Positions 35,750-45,274 are shown, counted from the first letter of the stretch. The stretch: DNA of 64,000 bases from Alphaproteobacteria bacterium bin52 (GCA_002238645.1 MPMT01000001.1:55589-119588); one strand, 5' to 3'. The notes: generated from the sequence alone by a model not told the origin. Numbers and translations: made by a program.

Positions 35750-36709
35750 TCAGGGCTCCTCGTCGTTCTGGTAGTTGAACAGGCGCGAGACGGACCGGGA
35801 CTGGGCGATGCTGCGGATTGCCTCTCCCAGCAGCGGCGCGATGGTGATCTGGCGCATGTTGCCCGCGACCCGCATCGCCTCGGTGGTCCTGATGCTGTCG
35901 GTGGTCACGAGTTCGGTCAGCGGGGAGGCCGATACCCGGGCGACGGCACCACCCGAGAGGACGCCGTGGCTGACGTAGGCGGAGACCGAGAGGCCACCGG
36001 CAGTTGCCAGCGCCTCCGCGGCATTGCACAGGGTCCCGCCGGAATCGACGATGTCGTCGACCAGGATGCAGTGCCGGTCCGCCACATCGCCGATGATGTT
36101 CATCACCTCGGAGACACCGGCCCTTTCACGCCGCTTGTCGATGATGGCGAGATCGGCGTCGAGACTTCGCGCTAGCGCCCGGGCCCGGATCACGCCGCCG
36201 ACATCGGGAGAGACGATGACGATCTGCCGGTCACCGAAACGCTTTCGGATATCGAGGTTGAAGACGGGAGCCGCAAACAGGTTGTCGGTCGGAATGTCGA
36301 AGAACCCCTGGATCTGTCCGGCGTGCAGGTCCAGCGTCAGGACCCGGTCGGCACCGGCCACGGTGATCAGGTTGGCGACCAGCTTGGCGGAAATCGGGGT
36401 GCGCGGTCCCGACTTCCGGTCCTGGCGCGCGTAACCGTAGTAAGGGACGACAGCGGTGATCCGCCTGGCCGACCCCCGTTTCAGGGCGTCCAGGGTCACC
36501 AGCAGTTCCATCAGGTTGTCGTTTGCCGGATAGGACGTCGACTGTATGACGAACACGTCCTCGCCGCGGACGTTTTCCTGGATCTCGACAAACACCTCCA
36601 TGTCGGAAAACCGCCTGACGTCCGCCTTGGTCAGGGGCAGGGCCAGGTAGGCGGAGATGGCCTCGGCGAGCGGACGATTGCTGTTGCAGGAGAGGATCTT
36701 CATCGTCAT
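35750..36709 (-). CDS. prs: Ribose-phosphate pyrophosphokinase
   Basis: Makes PRPP from ribose 5-phosphate and ATP for nucleotide, His and Trp synthesis. N-terminal [21 protein letters not shown], the flexible loop region [10 protein letters not shown], the divalent-cation strand [14 protein letters not shown] and the PRPP-binding loop [13 protein letters not shown]. Length 319 aa from ATG 36709; ATG 36703 is two codons downstream and equally plausible. It precedes rplY on the same strand with a 108-bp spacer. Confidence 0.96.
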   Translation of the reverse strand: MTMKILSCNSNRPLAEAISAYLALPLTKADVRRFSDMEVFVEIQENVRGEDVFVIQSTSYPANDNLMELLVTLDALKRGSARRITAVVPYYGYARQDRKSGPRTPISAKLVANLITVAGADRVLTLDLHAGQIQGFFDIPTDNLFAAPVFNLDIRKRFGDRQIVIVSPDVGGVIRARALARSLDADLAIIDKRRERAGVSEVMNIIGDVADRHCILVDDIVDSGGTLCNAAEALATAGGLSVSAYVSHGVLSGGAVARVSASPLTELVTTDSIRTTEAMRVAGNMRQITIAPLLGEAIRSIAQSRSVSRLFNYQNDEEP

Positions 36710-36834
36710 GCCACTGAATTGAACGGACCCTCGAGTACAGGCACACCCACTGTCACCGAAACGCCGGGTGCGGGCGGGTTCATATCAGTGCAACAAGATT
36801 CCGCGCAAGCACCAAGGCGCCGTGCGGCCGGCCG

Positions 36835-37728
36835 TCAGGATCCGCCCGGGCGCCCCGGCGCCGCGGCGCGCCAGGAGCGTGCAAGTCCGGCCAGGGCGTC
36901 CGTCGCGGCACGGGCAATCTCGCCGGCCACGTCGTCCCAGCGGTTAGCGACGGTTCCGGCGTCCAGCACGTCCTCCTGATCGATCCGTCCGATCGACACC
37001 GCCGAGCGGTCCCGGACCATCCACGCAATCGCCACTCTCGTCGTGCCGCCCGAAAGCGCCGTCACCGTGACGCGCGGCCAGATGAGCAGGTCCGCATTGC
37101 CGGCCCCGGGCACCACGACGAGGCCGGTCCCGGCAATCGATCGGCTCATCTCGCGCGCAAGTGCCGAACCTCGCCCGTCGGGCATCCCGGTCTGCGGGAC
37201 GAAGGCGAGACGCAGTGGCGGCGACCCGTCGGAGCGAATCCAGTTCACCACCTGGCGGGCGATCCGATCGGCAACCGCCCGGAACACCGGCGCCGTCGGA
37301 TCGCTCCAGAACGTCGTCGGAGGCGTGTTACGGGTTTCGAACTCGCGCAGGACCGTGCCGTCGTGGCGCACAAGTGACCACAGCATGACCAGTTCACCCG
37401 GCCGGTCGTGGTGCAGTTGCTGGTAGCCGACACCACGAAGCTCGAGCGCGTTCCGGTTCGCCCAGCGGGCGCCGGCAACCACCCCGTGGCCGCGCAGCGC
37501 CGTTGACATCGCGGTCGCAAGCGCTTGTCCGACCCAACCCTCCGGCCCCTCCACGGTGGCGACAAACACGCCCTCCCCCCCGGGGACCGTGAGCAGCGGG
37601 TTGTCGAGCCGCGAGAGGCCCTCGGTCCGGAACGGTTGCGGAACCGGACCGCAGGACGCCAGCACCAGGACGATGGTCGCGGCGAGCAGTCCGCCGCCTA
37701 CAGCAGCACGCATGTGGCGATGGTGCAC
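36835..37728 (-). CDS. Predicted lipoprotein of unknown function
   Basis: 297-aa protein with a lipoprotein signal: basic start, hydrophobic segment LLAATIVLVLASC, lipobox LASC with Cys26. It should be attached to the membrane after Lgt and LspA processing. The mature part has mixed alpha/beta character (FVATVEGPEGWVGQAL, LVMLWSLVRHDGTVLREFE, WMVRDRSAVSIGRIDQED) and ends with a basic/Pro-rich tail. Similar proteins in alphaproteobacteria are uncharacterised. It is 19 nt downstream of the M24 gene end on the same strand. Confidence 0.75.
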   Translation of the reverse strand: MHHRHMRAAVGGGLLAATIVLVLASCGPVPQPFRTEGLSRLDNPLLTVPGGEGVFVATVEGPEGWVGQALATAMSTALRGHGVVAGARWANRNALELRGVGYQQLHHDRPGELVMLWSLVRHDGTVLREFETRNTPPTTFWSDPTAPVFRAVADRIARQVVNWIRSDGSPPLRLAFVPQTGMPDGRGSALAREMSRSIAGTGLVVVPGAGNADLLIWPRVTVTALSGGTTRVAIAWMVRDRSAVSIGRIDQEDVLDAGTVANRWDDVAGEIARAATDALAGLARSWRAAAPGRPGGS

Positions 37729-37747
37729 AGCAGGGCACCGGCAAGCA

Positions 37748-38923
37748 TCATGAAGAGGTAGGGCACGCCCGTTCCTTTGCGACCAGGTCGAGCGAAGCGC
37801 TCGACAGTCGCTCGTTTCCGGTCTCGGTCACGATCACGGACTCGCCAGGCGCCATGGCAAGGTTCCGCTCGCTGTCGGCAAGGATCATGTGCAGGAAGAA
37901 CACCATGCCCGGCTCCGCCAGCACCGGGTTGCCGGTATAGAACATCGGTGCATCCATCCAGCAGGGGGCGTAGGTGGCGCCGAGACTGTAACCACAGGCG
38001 TTCAGCCGCGCCGCCCGATATCCCCTGCGGTCGAGGACCCGGGCGTGGGCATCGAACACTGTTCCGACCGGGTTGCCAGGTCGCAGGACCTCGCGGCAGG
38101 CGGCGAGCGCCTCGAGCGCGGCATCGTGCATGTCGCGCTGGCGGTCCGGGACCGGTCCGATCACGATGGTCCGCATCAGGCAGGCATGGTACTGGCGCCA
38201 GACCCCGGCGAACTCCAGCGTCAGCTGGTCCTGCTCTGCGAGCTGCCGGCGCCCGGAAAAATACCGGCACAGCAACGCGTCGGGCCCGGAGCCGACAATG
38301 AACGGGTTGGCCGGGTAGTCGCCGCCGGCCTCGAGCACGGCTCCCTGCATGGCGGCCAGCACCCGCGCTTCCTCGACCCCTGGCCCGGCGTGCAGGTTCG
38401 CGGCGTCAAGTGCGGCGTCCGCCAGTGCCGCCGCCCTGCGGACGCAGGCGACTTCGGCCGGGCTCTTGACGGTGCGGATCGTGGAAACCAGCCCGGATGC
38501 ATCAACGAGCGAGCACACACCGTCCATGGCGTCCACCAGCTGGAATCCCGCGGCGGCGGTCAGTCCGGGCGCGTTGTATTCGACGCCCAGCGACCGTCCC
38601 GCGAGCCCAAGGTCCCGGAGCATGTCACGCAGCTGCAGCACCGGGCTCGCCCCGTCCCTGTCCACCCAGATGCGGATATCCCCGATCAGGCTGGTGTTTT
38701 CCGCCTGTCGCAGGTCCGGGGCGCGGGTGATGAGCGCGAGGCGCCCGTCAACCCCGAGGTACAGGCACTGGAAGAAACTGAACCCGAAACTGTCGTACCC
38801 GGTCAGGTAGTACATGCTCTCCTGGCGGAACATCAGCAGCCCGTCGAGGCCACGGGTCTCCATGTCCCGGATTACCCGGGCGGCTCGTGCTGCGTATTCC
38901 TCCCGTTCGAAATGCAAGGCCAC
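37748..38923 (-). CDS. M24 (Xaa-Pro peptidase/creatinase) family protein, metal site altered
   Basis: 391-aa pita-bread-fold protein with the N-terminal creatinase domain (YYLTGYDSFGFSFFQ...) and a C-terminal M24 domain. The usual metal-ligand motifs are changed: the expected LDxG...SDxTRT reads LEFAGVWRQYHACLMRT, and the expected GHGIG and IEPG positions read CGYSLG and FLHM. It is more like metal-free creatinase or ectoine-hydrolase-type relatives than true aminopeptidases. Start is GTG 38923, 3 nt after pgeF ends. Substrate unknown. Confidence 0.8.
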   Translation of the reverse strand: MALHFEREEYAARAARVIRDMETRGLDGLLMFRQESMYYLTGYDSFGFSFFQCLYLGVDGRLALITRAPDLRQAENTSLIGDIRIWVDRDGASPVLQLRDMLRDLGLAGRSLGVEYNAPGLTAAAGFQLVDAMDGVCSLVDASGLVSTIRTVKSPAEVACVRRAAALADAALDAANLHAGPGVEEARVLAAMQGAVLEAGGDYPANPFIVGSGPDALLCRYFSGRRQLAEQDQLTLEFAGVWRQYHACLMRTIVIGPVPDRQRDMHDAALEALAACREVLRPGNPVGTVFDAHARVLDRRGYRAARLNACGYSLGATYAPCWMDAPMFYTGNPVLAEPGMVFFLHMILADSERNLAMAPGESVIVTETGNERLSSASLDLVAKERACPTSS

Positions 38924-38926
38924 GGC

Positions 38927-39685
38927 TCACTCCTCCAGCGCAATGACCGACAGCATGCGACCGAAGTCGGGTTCCCCCCGCAACCGCGACCGACGGTAGC
39001 TGAAGCACCGGTCCTCGTCAGCACAGGTATCCACCCCGAGCGCGACGACCTCGGCCACTCCCGCGCCGGCCAGGCGGGAGCAGATGTATCCCGGCAGGTC
39101 GAACATGAAGTGGCCTTCGCGCCGCGCCGGGACGAACCAGGCCGCGGCCACCGCCGAGCGGTCGATGAACGGGCCCGGAAACTCCGGGCCGACCTCGTAG
39201 GAACCGGGGCCGATGGTCGGCCCGAGCGCCGCCACCATGCTCCCGAGGCGCGCACCCAGTCCGACCATGGCGTCGATCGTGGCCTCCAGCACGCCCGACA
39301 GCGCTCCGCGCCACCCGGCGTGCGCGGCACCGATGACCCGGTTCTCCTGGTCGGCAAACAGGACCGGACCGCAGTCCGCCGTCAGGATTCCGAGCGCCCG
39401 GCCCGGTGTCGTCGTGACCAGCCCATCCGCCCTGGGCGGACCGGACCTTCCGGTTTCGGCCTCCACCACAATGGCCGAGTGGTGCTGGTGGCACATGAAC
39501 AACGCGTTCGCCGGCAGGTCGATCGCCGAGAGCGCACGCTCCCTGTTGGCAAGCACGCGGGCGCGATCGTCACGGGACCCCAGGCCGCAGTTGAGCGACT
39601 GGTAGAGACCCGTGCTGACGCCGCCCTCGCGCGTGAAGAACGCGTGGCGAACCCGGTGCGCGGAGAACTGGTCGACCTGGATCAT
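38927..39685 (-). CDS. pgeF: Peptidoglycan editing factor PgeF (YfiH/laccase domain)
   Basis: 252-aa multicopper-polyphenol-oxidase-like protein. Family motifs: VRHAFFTREGGVS, MCHQHHSAIV, TADCGPVLFADQ and IGAAHAGWRGALSGVL. The His/Cys of the ADC and HAGWRG motifs form the zinc site. In E. coli the protein removes wrongly built muropeptides; relatives also cleave purine nucleosides. It lies in a cluster with midA and lgt. Confidence 0.92.
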   Translation of the reverse strand: MIQVDQFSAHRVRHAFFTREGGVSTGLYQSLNCGLGSRDDRARVLANRERALSAIDLPANALFMCHQHHSAIVVEAETGRSGPPRADGLVTTTPGRALGILTADCGPVLFADQENRVIGAAHAGWRGALSGVLEATIDAMVGLGARLGSMVAALGPTIGPGSYEVGPEFPGPFIDRSAVAAAWFVPARREGHFMFDLPGYICSRLAGAGVAEVVALGVDTCADEDRCFSYRRSRLRGEPDFGRMLSVIALEE

Positions 39686-39704
39686 CGCGGTGCGCCTGCT
39701 CCCG

Positions 39705-40796
39705 TCATGCCCGGAAACCGGGCGGTGTGTCCTGGTCGCGCGGCAGAATGGCCGCCACCTTGAACAGCGTGCCCATTTGGCCGGGGTCGATCAAGCGAGC
39801 CATGTCTCGCTCGACCCGGATGCGCCGGTCCGCATCTCCTCCCCACCCGAGCGCGGCGGCTCGCTCGCGGATGCCGAGTTCGATCAGGAAGGGGCCCTGG
39901 TCCACCGGGCCGTGCATGACACAGCCGGCCACGGCCGTCCGCTCGCGCAGACGCGCGAAGTCGACGTGGCTCGACAGGTCGGCACGCCCCGGTGCCTCGA
40001 GGGGGTCGACCGGCCGGTGTCCGCTCACAGCCTGCAGGGTGGCACCGCGCGCGTTGCGCATCGCGCCGTAGTCAACGAACAGTCCAGCTCCACCGCACGC
40101 CGAGATTCGGGCCGCAACGTCGGACACCAGGTGTTCCGCGGCCGGGCAGATCTCGGCGATCAACCCGTCCTCGCGGGACCGGCGCAACGGTTCCGGCAAC
40201 ACACCGGTGAGGGTTGAGGGAACCCGGTCGACCGCCCAGCACAGCCCGTCACCGTCCGGTTTGGCCGATACCAGCACTTCGCGCCAGTCACCGTCACGCA
40301 ACACCAGCTGGTGGATCGGCAGGGCATCGAGAAACTCGTTGGCGATCACGAACCAGGGACCGTCAGGCATGTCCGACAGGTCCCGGTGCCAGACCGGCTC
40401 GAGGTGTGCAAGTCGCTCGGCCTGGGACCGGCGCAGTACCGGGCTGGTCTCTACCAGGTGCGGCGTTCGGACCAGGGCATCGGCGCCGGCCGCTGCGATC
40501 GCCCGGGCCGCATCGGCCATCAGCGTTCCGCGCCCCGGGCCGAGTTCGACCAGGGCCGCATCGGGCGGCGCCCCCTGGGTGGTCCAGGCCGACACCATCC
40601 ACAGCCCCAGCAGTTCACCGAACATCTGCGACATTTCGGGCGCAGTCACGAAGTCGCCGTCCGGTCCAAGCGGGTCGCCGGCCGCGTAATACCCCGACTG
40701 ACGGTGATGCAGGGCCTCGGCCATGAACTCCGCAACTGTCATCGGCCCGACCCGGCGCAGCCGCTGTTCAAGCCAGCCGGCATCAGCACCGGTCAC
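39705..40796 (-). CDS. Class I SAM-dependent methyltransferase MidA/NDUFAF7 family
   Basis: 363-aa DUF185 protein. The SAM-binding motif is ALVELGPGRGTLMAD; ANEFLDALPIHQLV and LFVDYGAMRNARGATLQA are family hallmarks. The mitochondrial relative NDUFAF7 methylates an Arg of complex I, so a role in complex I assembly is likely. GTG 40796 overlaps the lgt stop (GTGA), which fixes the start; the longer open frame reads through lgt in another frame. Confidence 0.9.
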   Translation of the reverse strand: MTGADAGWLEQRLRRVGPMTVAEFMAEALHHRQSGYYAAGDPLGPDGDFVTAPEMSQMFGELLGLWMVSAWTTQGAPPDAALVELGPGRGTLMADAARAIAAAGADALVRTPHLVETSPVLRRSQAERLAHLEPVWHRDLSDMPDGPWFVIANEFLDALPIHQLVLRDGDWREVLVSAKPDGDGLCWAVDRVPSTLTGVLPEPLRRSREDGLIAEICPAAEHLVSDVAARISACGGAGLFVDYGAMRNARGATLQAVSGHRPVDPLEAPGRADLSSHVDFARLRERTAVAGCVMHGPVDQGPFLIELGIRERAAALGWGGDADRRIRVERDMARLIDPGQMGTLFKVAAILPRDQDTPPGFRA

Positions 40797-41596
40797 CTGG
40801 TAACACTCCTGCGCACCGACCAGCCGATCAGCAGGCACCCGGCAACGACCATCGGAACCGACAGAAGCTGCCCCATGGTCATCTGTCCGAGCACGAATCC
40901 GAGATGCCGGTCCGGTTCGCGCAGCAGTTCGACGAGGAACCGGGAAACGCCGTATCCGGTGACAAACAGCCCAGTGACCAGGCCCGGCCGGTCGGTACCC
41001 CAGCCCCGCGACATGGCAGCCGCAGCGATGATGAACAGGAGCAGGCCTTCCAAGCCCGCCTCGTAGAGCTGGCTCGGGTGCCGGGCGAACGGACCGCCGG
41101 CCGGAAAGACCATGGCCCACGGCACGTCGGAAGCCCGGCCGTACAGCTCACCGTTGATGAAGTTCGCGATTCGCCCGAAGAACAGTCCGATCGGCGTCGC
41201 CGCGGAGACGGTGTCGGCCACGGCGGCAACCGGAACTCCGTGGCGCCGTGCAAACAGGCACCCGGCGACGACAACGCCGAGGAACCCGCCGTGAAACGCC
41301 ATCCCGCCCTTCCAGACCATGAGGATATCGAGCGGATTGGCAATGAAATACGCCGGGTTGTAGAACAGGACATAGCCGAGGCGCCCGCCCACGATGACCC
41401 CGACGGTTACCATCCACAGCAGGTCGTCCATCCTGTTCAGGCTGACGGGAACCCGGCGGCTGCGGGCGAGGAACAGACAGTACTGCCACCCGAGCAGCAG
41501 GCCGGCGAGATAGGCCAGCGCGTACCACCGGATCGCAATCGGTCCGACCTGGAACGCAACGGGATCGATCACGGGAAAGACCAGCGCCGCAAGCAT
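40793..41596 (-). CDS. lgt: Prolipoprotein diacylglyceryl transferase
   Basis: Inner-membrane enzyme that adds diacylglycerol to the lipobox Cys of prolipoproteins. Multi-helix protein with IRWYALAYLAGLLLGW, the essential region GGRLGYVLFYNPAYF, HGGFLGVV and the Lgt signature GRIANFINGELYGR. ATG 41596 gives the usual MLAALVFPVIDP start; an upstream TTG at 41626 would add 10 residues. First gene of the lgt-midA-pgeF-M24 run. It serves lipoproteins such as the one at 36.8 kb. Confidence 0.94.
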   Translation of the reverse strand: MLAALVFPVIDPVAFQVGPIAIRWYALAYLAGLLLGWQYCLFLARSRRVPVSLNRMDDLLWMVTVGVIVGGRLGYVLFYNPAYFIANPLDILMVWKGGMAFHGGFLGVVVAGCLFARRHGVPVAAVADTVSAATPIGLFFGRIANFINGELYGRASDVPWAMVFPAGGPFARHPSQLYEAGLEGLLLFIIAAAAMSRGWGTDRPGLVTGLFVTGYGVSRFLVELLREPDRHLGFVLGQMTMGQLLSVPMVVAGCLLIGWSVRRSVTR

Positions 41597-41731
41597 GCCG
41601 GAGTGATAGTCGGTTGCCGCAATCAAGGCAATCGTGCGGCCAGGCGGCGCCTGCCAGTCGACAGGTGAAATCCGTGCCCGCCTGTGCCAAGGTCTGAAGG
41701 ATCCGGATCACGGACGGGGATGGGCTGGACA

Positions 41732-42079
41732 ATGCAAAGGGACAACAGGATTCTCCGGGATCTGGCACAGGTCGCGAACGGCGCCTTCTCGGTGGCGACA
41801 GCGGCGCGCTCCGAACTCGAACAGATCGTTCAGCACCGCCTCGAACGGTTCTTCAACCAGCGAGGCTGGGTGACCCGTGAAGAGTTTGACGCAGTCAGGG
41901 ACATGGCGGTCAGGGCCCGGTCCGGGCATGAGGAATTGACCCGGCGGATCGAGGAACTCGAAGCGAAGTGCCGCGAGTGCGATGCGCAGATGACGGACGC
42001 GACCGATGCTGCGGAATCGGGGGACGGAGACCCTGACGGTGACCCTGAGGGCGGCGAGGCGTCCGGCGACAGGGATTGA
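41732..42079 (+). CDS. UbiK/BMFP-type accessory protein
   Basis: 115-aa protein with an N-terminal amphipathic helix (LRDLAQVANGAFSVATAAR) and a coiled coil (EELTRRIEELEAKCRE), then an acidic Asp/Gly-rich tail. This is the BMFP/YqiC-UbiK pattern, an accessory factor that binds lipids and assists ubiquinone synthesis. ATG 41732 gives the typical MQRDN start; ATG 41720 is an alternative. Divergent from lgt. Confidence 0.82.
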   Translation: MQRDNRILRDLAQVANGAFSVATAARSELEQIVQHRLERFFNQRGWVTREEFDAVRDMAVRARSGHEELTRRIEELEAKCRECDAQMTDATDAAESGDGDPDGDPEGGEASGDRD

Positions 42080-42294
42080 ACTCTCCACGCCCGGCCGGCA
42101 GGTTCGCGGCGACCTGCGCCGGACGATGTTTGCGGGCTGTTCCCGTCAACCGGTGGTGATTCCCGTCCCCTGACCGGAAAGATCTGGCACACGCTCGACA
42201 TCTGGTGTTTTGTGGAGCGACTGGCGCTAGTAGACTTGGCCCATACCGCCCGGGATCGGAGTACCGGGCCGTTCCAGTGCCGGGAGACGCCCCG

Positions 42295-42798
42295 ATGCCG
42301 GTAGAATCCCTGACCACCGAACAGATGAACCTGCACCCGCTTGACGTGCTGGAAGAAGTGCTGTCCGCCCACGACCGCGAGTGCGAGCGGGTCAGCGAAA
42401 CCGATCTTTTCCTCGAAATCAGCGGCCGCTGGTGCGACTATCGCCTATTCTTCCACTGGCAGGAGGAGCTGGATGCGCTCCACTTCTCCTGCATCTTCGA
42501 AACCCGCATCACCGGAGACCGGTCCGCGGAGGTGCACAGGCTGCTGGCGCTGATCAACGAGCGTCTGTGGCTTGGACACTTCGACCTCGCAACACCCGAG
42601 GGCACGCTGTCATTCCGCTACACCATGCTCCAGCGGGGTGCCGGCCCGGTTTCCATCGAGCAGTACGAGGATCTTCTTGACGTGGCAATCAACGACTCGG
42701 ACCGCTACTTCCCGGCATTCCAGTTCGTTCTCTGGGGCGGCAAGTCGGCGGAAGACGCACTGGATGCGGCAATGATCGAAGTTGCAGGGACGGCCTGA
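42295..42798 (+). CDS. YbjN domain-containing protein
   Basis: 167-aa protein of the YbjN (T3SS-chaperone-like fold) family, common in alphaproteobacteria beside proC. Recognisable stretches are MNLHPLDVLEEVLSAHD, WCDYRLFFHWQEELDALHF and the C-terminal FPAFQFVLWGGKSAEDALDAA. ATG 42295 has GGGAGA 8 nt upstream. It ends 3 nt before proC, so it is co-translated. Function is poorly known; E. coli YbjN affects stress and motility. The 215 bp upstream hold its promoter but no gene. Confidence 0.85.
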   Translation: MPVESLTTEQMNLHPLDVLEEVLSAHDRECERVSETDLFLEISGRWCDYRLFFHWQEELDALHFSCIFETRITGDRSAEVHRLLALINERLWLGHFDLATPEGTLSFRYTMLQRGAGPVSIEQYEDLLDVAINDSDRYFPAFQFVLWGGKSAEDALDAAMIEVAGTA

Positions 42799-42801
42799 CT
42801 C

Positions 42802-43617
42802 ATGGCCGGGCCCCTTCTCCTTGTCGGATGCGGCAAGATGGGCGGCGCGATGCTCGACGGCTGGATCGAGAGTGGCGCGGCGCAGGCAGGCGTCATCGTG
42901 GTCGAGCCGGATGCCGACGCGGTCGCCCGGTTTGCCGGACGACCCGGGGTTTCGGTCCACGCCGATGCCGGTTCGGTGCCGGACGAACCGGCCCCCTCGA
43001 CCGTGGTGCTGGCGGTCAAGCCACAGGTCATGGACGAAGCGATTCGCCCGCTCAGGCGGTTCGTCAGGCCTGGAACCGTGTTCCTGTCGATCGCGGCCGG
43101 CCGGACGCTGGGCTCCTTCGAACGTGAACTCGGTACCGAGGCGGCGGTTGTGAGGGCCATGCCGAACACGCCGGCTGCGGTCGGTCGCGGCATTACGGTG
43201 CACGTGGCCAACAGTCGGGTCGATGCGGACCAGGTGGAGGCCTGTGGCCGGCTGCTCGAGGCGGTCGGCGAGACGGTGGCGGTTTCCCGGGAGGCGTTGC
43301 TCGATCCGGTCACCGCGGTCTCCGGCAGCGGGCCCGCCTATGTGTTTCTGCTCATCGAGACACTGGCGCAGGCCGGCGAGAAGGCCGGACTTCCGTCACG
43401 GCTTGCGCACCAGCTCGCACGGGCAACGGTGGCGGGTGCGGGCGAACTCGCACGGCTCTCGAGCGAGGATGCGGCCCAGCTGCGCAGGAACGTGACCAGT
43501 CCGGGCGGAACCACCGCCGCCGCCCTCGACGTTCTCATGGCCGATGACGGCATGCAGCGGCTGCTCGACCGGGCCGTCGAGGCGGCAACACGGCGCTCGC
43601 GCGAACTCGCAGGCTGA
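42802..43617 (+). CDS. proC: Pyrroline-5-carboxylate reductase
   Basis: Last step of proline synthesis, reducing pyrroline-5-carboxylate with NADPH. Rossmann motif LLVGCGKMGGAML at the N-terminus, VLAVKPQVMDEAI, RAMPNTPAAVGRGI and the C-terminal VTSPGGTTAAAL signature with SGSGPAYVF. Length 271 aa is standard. It sits directly after the YbjN gene and before the COQ9 homologue. Confidence 0.95.
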   Translation: MAGPLLLVGCGKMGGAMLDGWIESGAAQAGVIVVEPDADAVARFAGRPGVSVHADAGSVPDEPAPSTVVLAVKPQVMDEAIRPLRRFVRPGTVFLSIAAGRTLGSFERELGTEAAVVRAMPNTPAAVGRGITVHVANSRVDADQVEACGRLLEAVGETVAVSREALLDPVTAVSGSGPAYVFLLIETLAQAGEKAGLPSRLAHQLARATVAGAGELARLSSEDAAQLRRNVTSPGGTTAAALDVLMADDGMQRLLDRAVEAATRRSRELAG

Positions 43618-43676
43618 CCGGGCGCCACGACAGCGTGGGCAGGCCCCGCGGCCGCATGGTATGATCGCGCGTTCCG

Positions 43677-44297
43677 TTGGTGGATAGACAGGATCCGACA
43701 GTGGAGTCCGAGCGCGAAGAAGCCGTATTCCAGGCGGCGATGCACCTCGCCGAACAGGGCAGGTGGCGATCGTGCTCGCCTGCCGACGTTGCCGCACTTG
43801 CCGGAATCGACTCGCTTGATCCGGAGCTTGGCGACCGCATGGCCATCCTGCGTAGCTTTGCACGCGCGATCGACAGGACAGTGTCCGAACGGGCGACCGG
43901 AGCGATCGACGATGCGGACGTGCCGGTTCGCGAGAAGCTGCTCGAACTTCTCCTGCTGCGGTTCGAGGCGCTTGTCCCGTACCGGTCCGGGGTCGCGGCC
44001 CTGCTGCGGGGCCTGCCGGTGAACCCGGACCAGGCCGCGCGCGGCCTCCCGTTTCTCGCCCGGTCGATGAGGCAGAGCCTCGAGCAGTGCGGCATCAACG
44101 TGTCGGGCCTTCGCGGGACGGCACGGATTGGTGCGCTCGGCCTGATCTTCCTTGACGCCGCCCGTGTCTGGGCCAACGACACCAGTGACGACCTCGCGGC
44201 AACGACCCGGCACCTCGATGAGCGCCTGCGCAGGGCCGAGAACCTGGAACTGCGCCTTGCCCGGCCCAACTGGTGCGGCCGTCAGACCAGCGGTTAA
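43677..44297 (+). CDS. COQ9 family protein (ubiquinone biosynthesis)
   Basis: About 206 aa, all-helical, TetR-like fold without the DNA-binding part. Family features are the N-terminal AAMHLAEQGRWRSCSPADVAALAGI, GDRMAILRSFARAIDRTV and the C-terminal WANDTSDDLAATTRHLDERLRRAENLELRL. It binds isoprenoid lipids and helps COQ7-type hydroxylation. Starts TTG 43677, GTG 43680 and GTG 43701 are all possible. Presence is a marker for Alphaproteobacteria. Confidence 0.85.
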   Translation: MVDRQDPTVESEREEAVFQAAMHLAEQGRWRSCSPADVAALAGIDSLDPELGDRMAILRSFARAIDRTVSERATGAIDDADVPVREKLLELLLLRFEALVPYRSGVAALLRGLPVNPDQAARGLPFLARSMRQSLEQCGINVSGLRGTARIGALGLIFLDAARVWANDTSDDLAATTRHLDERLRRAENLELRLARPNWCGRQTSG

Positions 44298-44318
44298 TGC
44301 TGCAGCGCAACATTTGTG

Positions 44319-44347
44319 TTGACATTCTCCATACCTGATCTCATATA
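44319..44347 (+). promoter_or_regulatory. Candidate promoter of the phasin gene
   Basis: Perfect TTGACA at 44319-44324, 17 bp, then CATATA at 44342-44347. It stands out as an AT-rich patch. The start codon of the phasin lies 53 bp further on. Confidence 0.5.
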
Positions 44348-44399
44348 GCGTTCTATTGCGCCGCAGCATGACGGTGCCGGACAGTGCCGGAGAGGTCCC

Positions 44400-44831
44400 A
44401 TGGCCGAATACACCAACCCGTTCCTGAACTTCGACGTCCAGAAGCTGTTCGCCGATGCGCAGCTGCCTGGAACCAACGCCGAGACGATCCTCGCGTTCCA
44501 GAAGAAGAACATCGAGGCCATCGTCAGTGCCAACCAGGTCGTTGCAGAGGGCGTGCAGGCGGTTGCACGTCGTCAGGCAGAGATCGCGCAGGAATCCGTG
44601 CGCGAGCTGTCCGCCCGGTTCGGCGAGGTTGTTGACAGCACGAGCGTCAAGGATCCGCTTGCGAGGCAGACCGAACTGCTGAAGGAAGCCGTGGACAAGA
44701 CGGCCGAGAACATGACGGAGCTGTCCGACCTGGTACGTAAGTCGCAGACCGAGGCTTTCGACATCCTGCGCCGCCAGGTGGCGGACAATCTCGACGAACT
44801 CAAGCAGTTCACCAGCACCCCCGCCACCTGA
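44400..44831 (+). CDS. Phasin family protein
   Basis: 143-aa helical protein without Cys. It has the phasin domain pattern NPFLNFDVQKLFADAQLPG, a long amphipathic helix AFQKKNIEAIVSANQVVAEGVQAVARRQ and TELLKEAVDKTAENMTELSDL. Phasins coat polyhydroxyalkanoate granules. No PHA synthase or depolymerase lies in this window. Own promoter predicted upstream. Confidence 0.88.
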   Translation: MAEYTNPFLNFDVQKLFADAQLPGTNAETILAFQKKNIEAIVSANQVVAEGVQAVARRQAEIAQESVRELSARFGEVVDSTSVKDPLARQTELLKEAVDKTAENMTELSDLVRKSQTEAFDILRRQVADNLDELKQFTSTPAT

Positions 44832-44850
44832 CGGACGACCAGGGGAAGCC

Positions 44851-45186
44851 ATGACGCTCTCGTTCGAGGACTTCCTGAAGGTCGATATCCGGGTCGGCAC
44901 CGTCATCGAGGCCGAACCGTTTCCCGAGGCCCGGAGTCCCGCCTACCGGCTTCGGGTGGATTTCGGCCCCGAGATCGGGGTTCGCAAGACCTCTGCCCAG
45001 GTCACCATGCACTACACCCTGGACGAGCTGACGGGCCGGCAGGTCGTGGCAGTCGTCAACTTCCCCCCCAAGCAGATCGGGAAGTTCATGAGCGAGGTGC
45101 TGGTTCTGGGAATTCCCGACGCCGACGGCGAAGTGGTGCTGCTCGGGGTCGACCAGGACGTCCCGAACGGGGGCCGGATGTATTGA
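44851..45186 (+). CDS. csaA: tRNA-binding protein CsaA
   Basis: 111-aa OB-fold protein of the CsaA/EMAP-II type. Typical sequence: FEDFLKVDIRVGTVIEAEPFPEARSPAYRLRVDFG...GVRKTSAQVT...LTGRQVVAVVNFPPKQIG. CsaA dimers bind tRNA and have chaperone-like activity. It follows the phasin by 19 nt and ends just before a strong hairpin. Confidence 0.93.
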   Translation: MTLSFEDFLKVDIRVGTVIEAEPFPEARSPAYRLRVDFGPEIGVRKTSAQVTMHYTLDELTGRQVVAVVNFPPKQIGKFMSEVLVLGIPDADGEVVLLGVDQDVPNGGRMY

Positions 45187-45274
45187 ACAGCCGGTCAGGT
45201 CGGTACGGCTGGATCAACGCTGCAGGTCGGACGCGCCTTCCTCCCAGGCCCCTACCGACCCGCGACGTGCAGCT

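Noticed and set aside
40797..41120. N-terminal extension of the MidA-like frame
   Set aside because: Out-of-frame reading of lgt; the GTG at 40796 overlapping the lgt stop explains the start.
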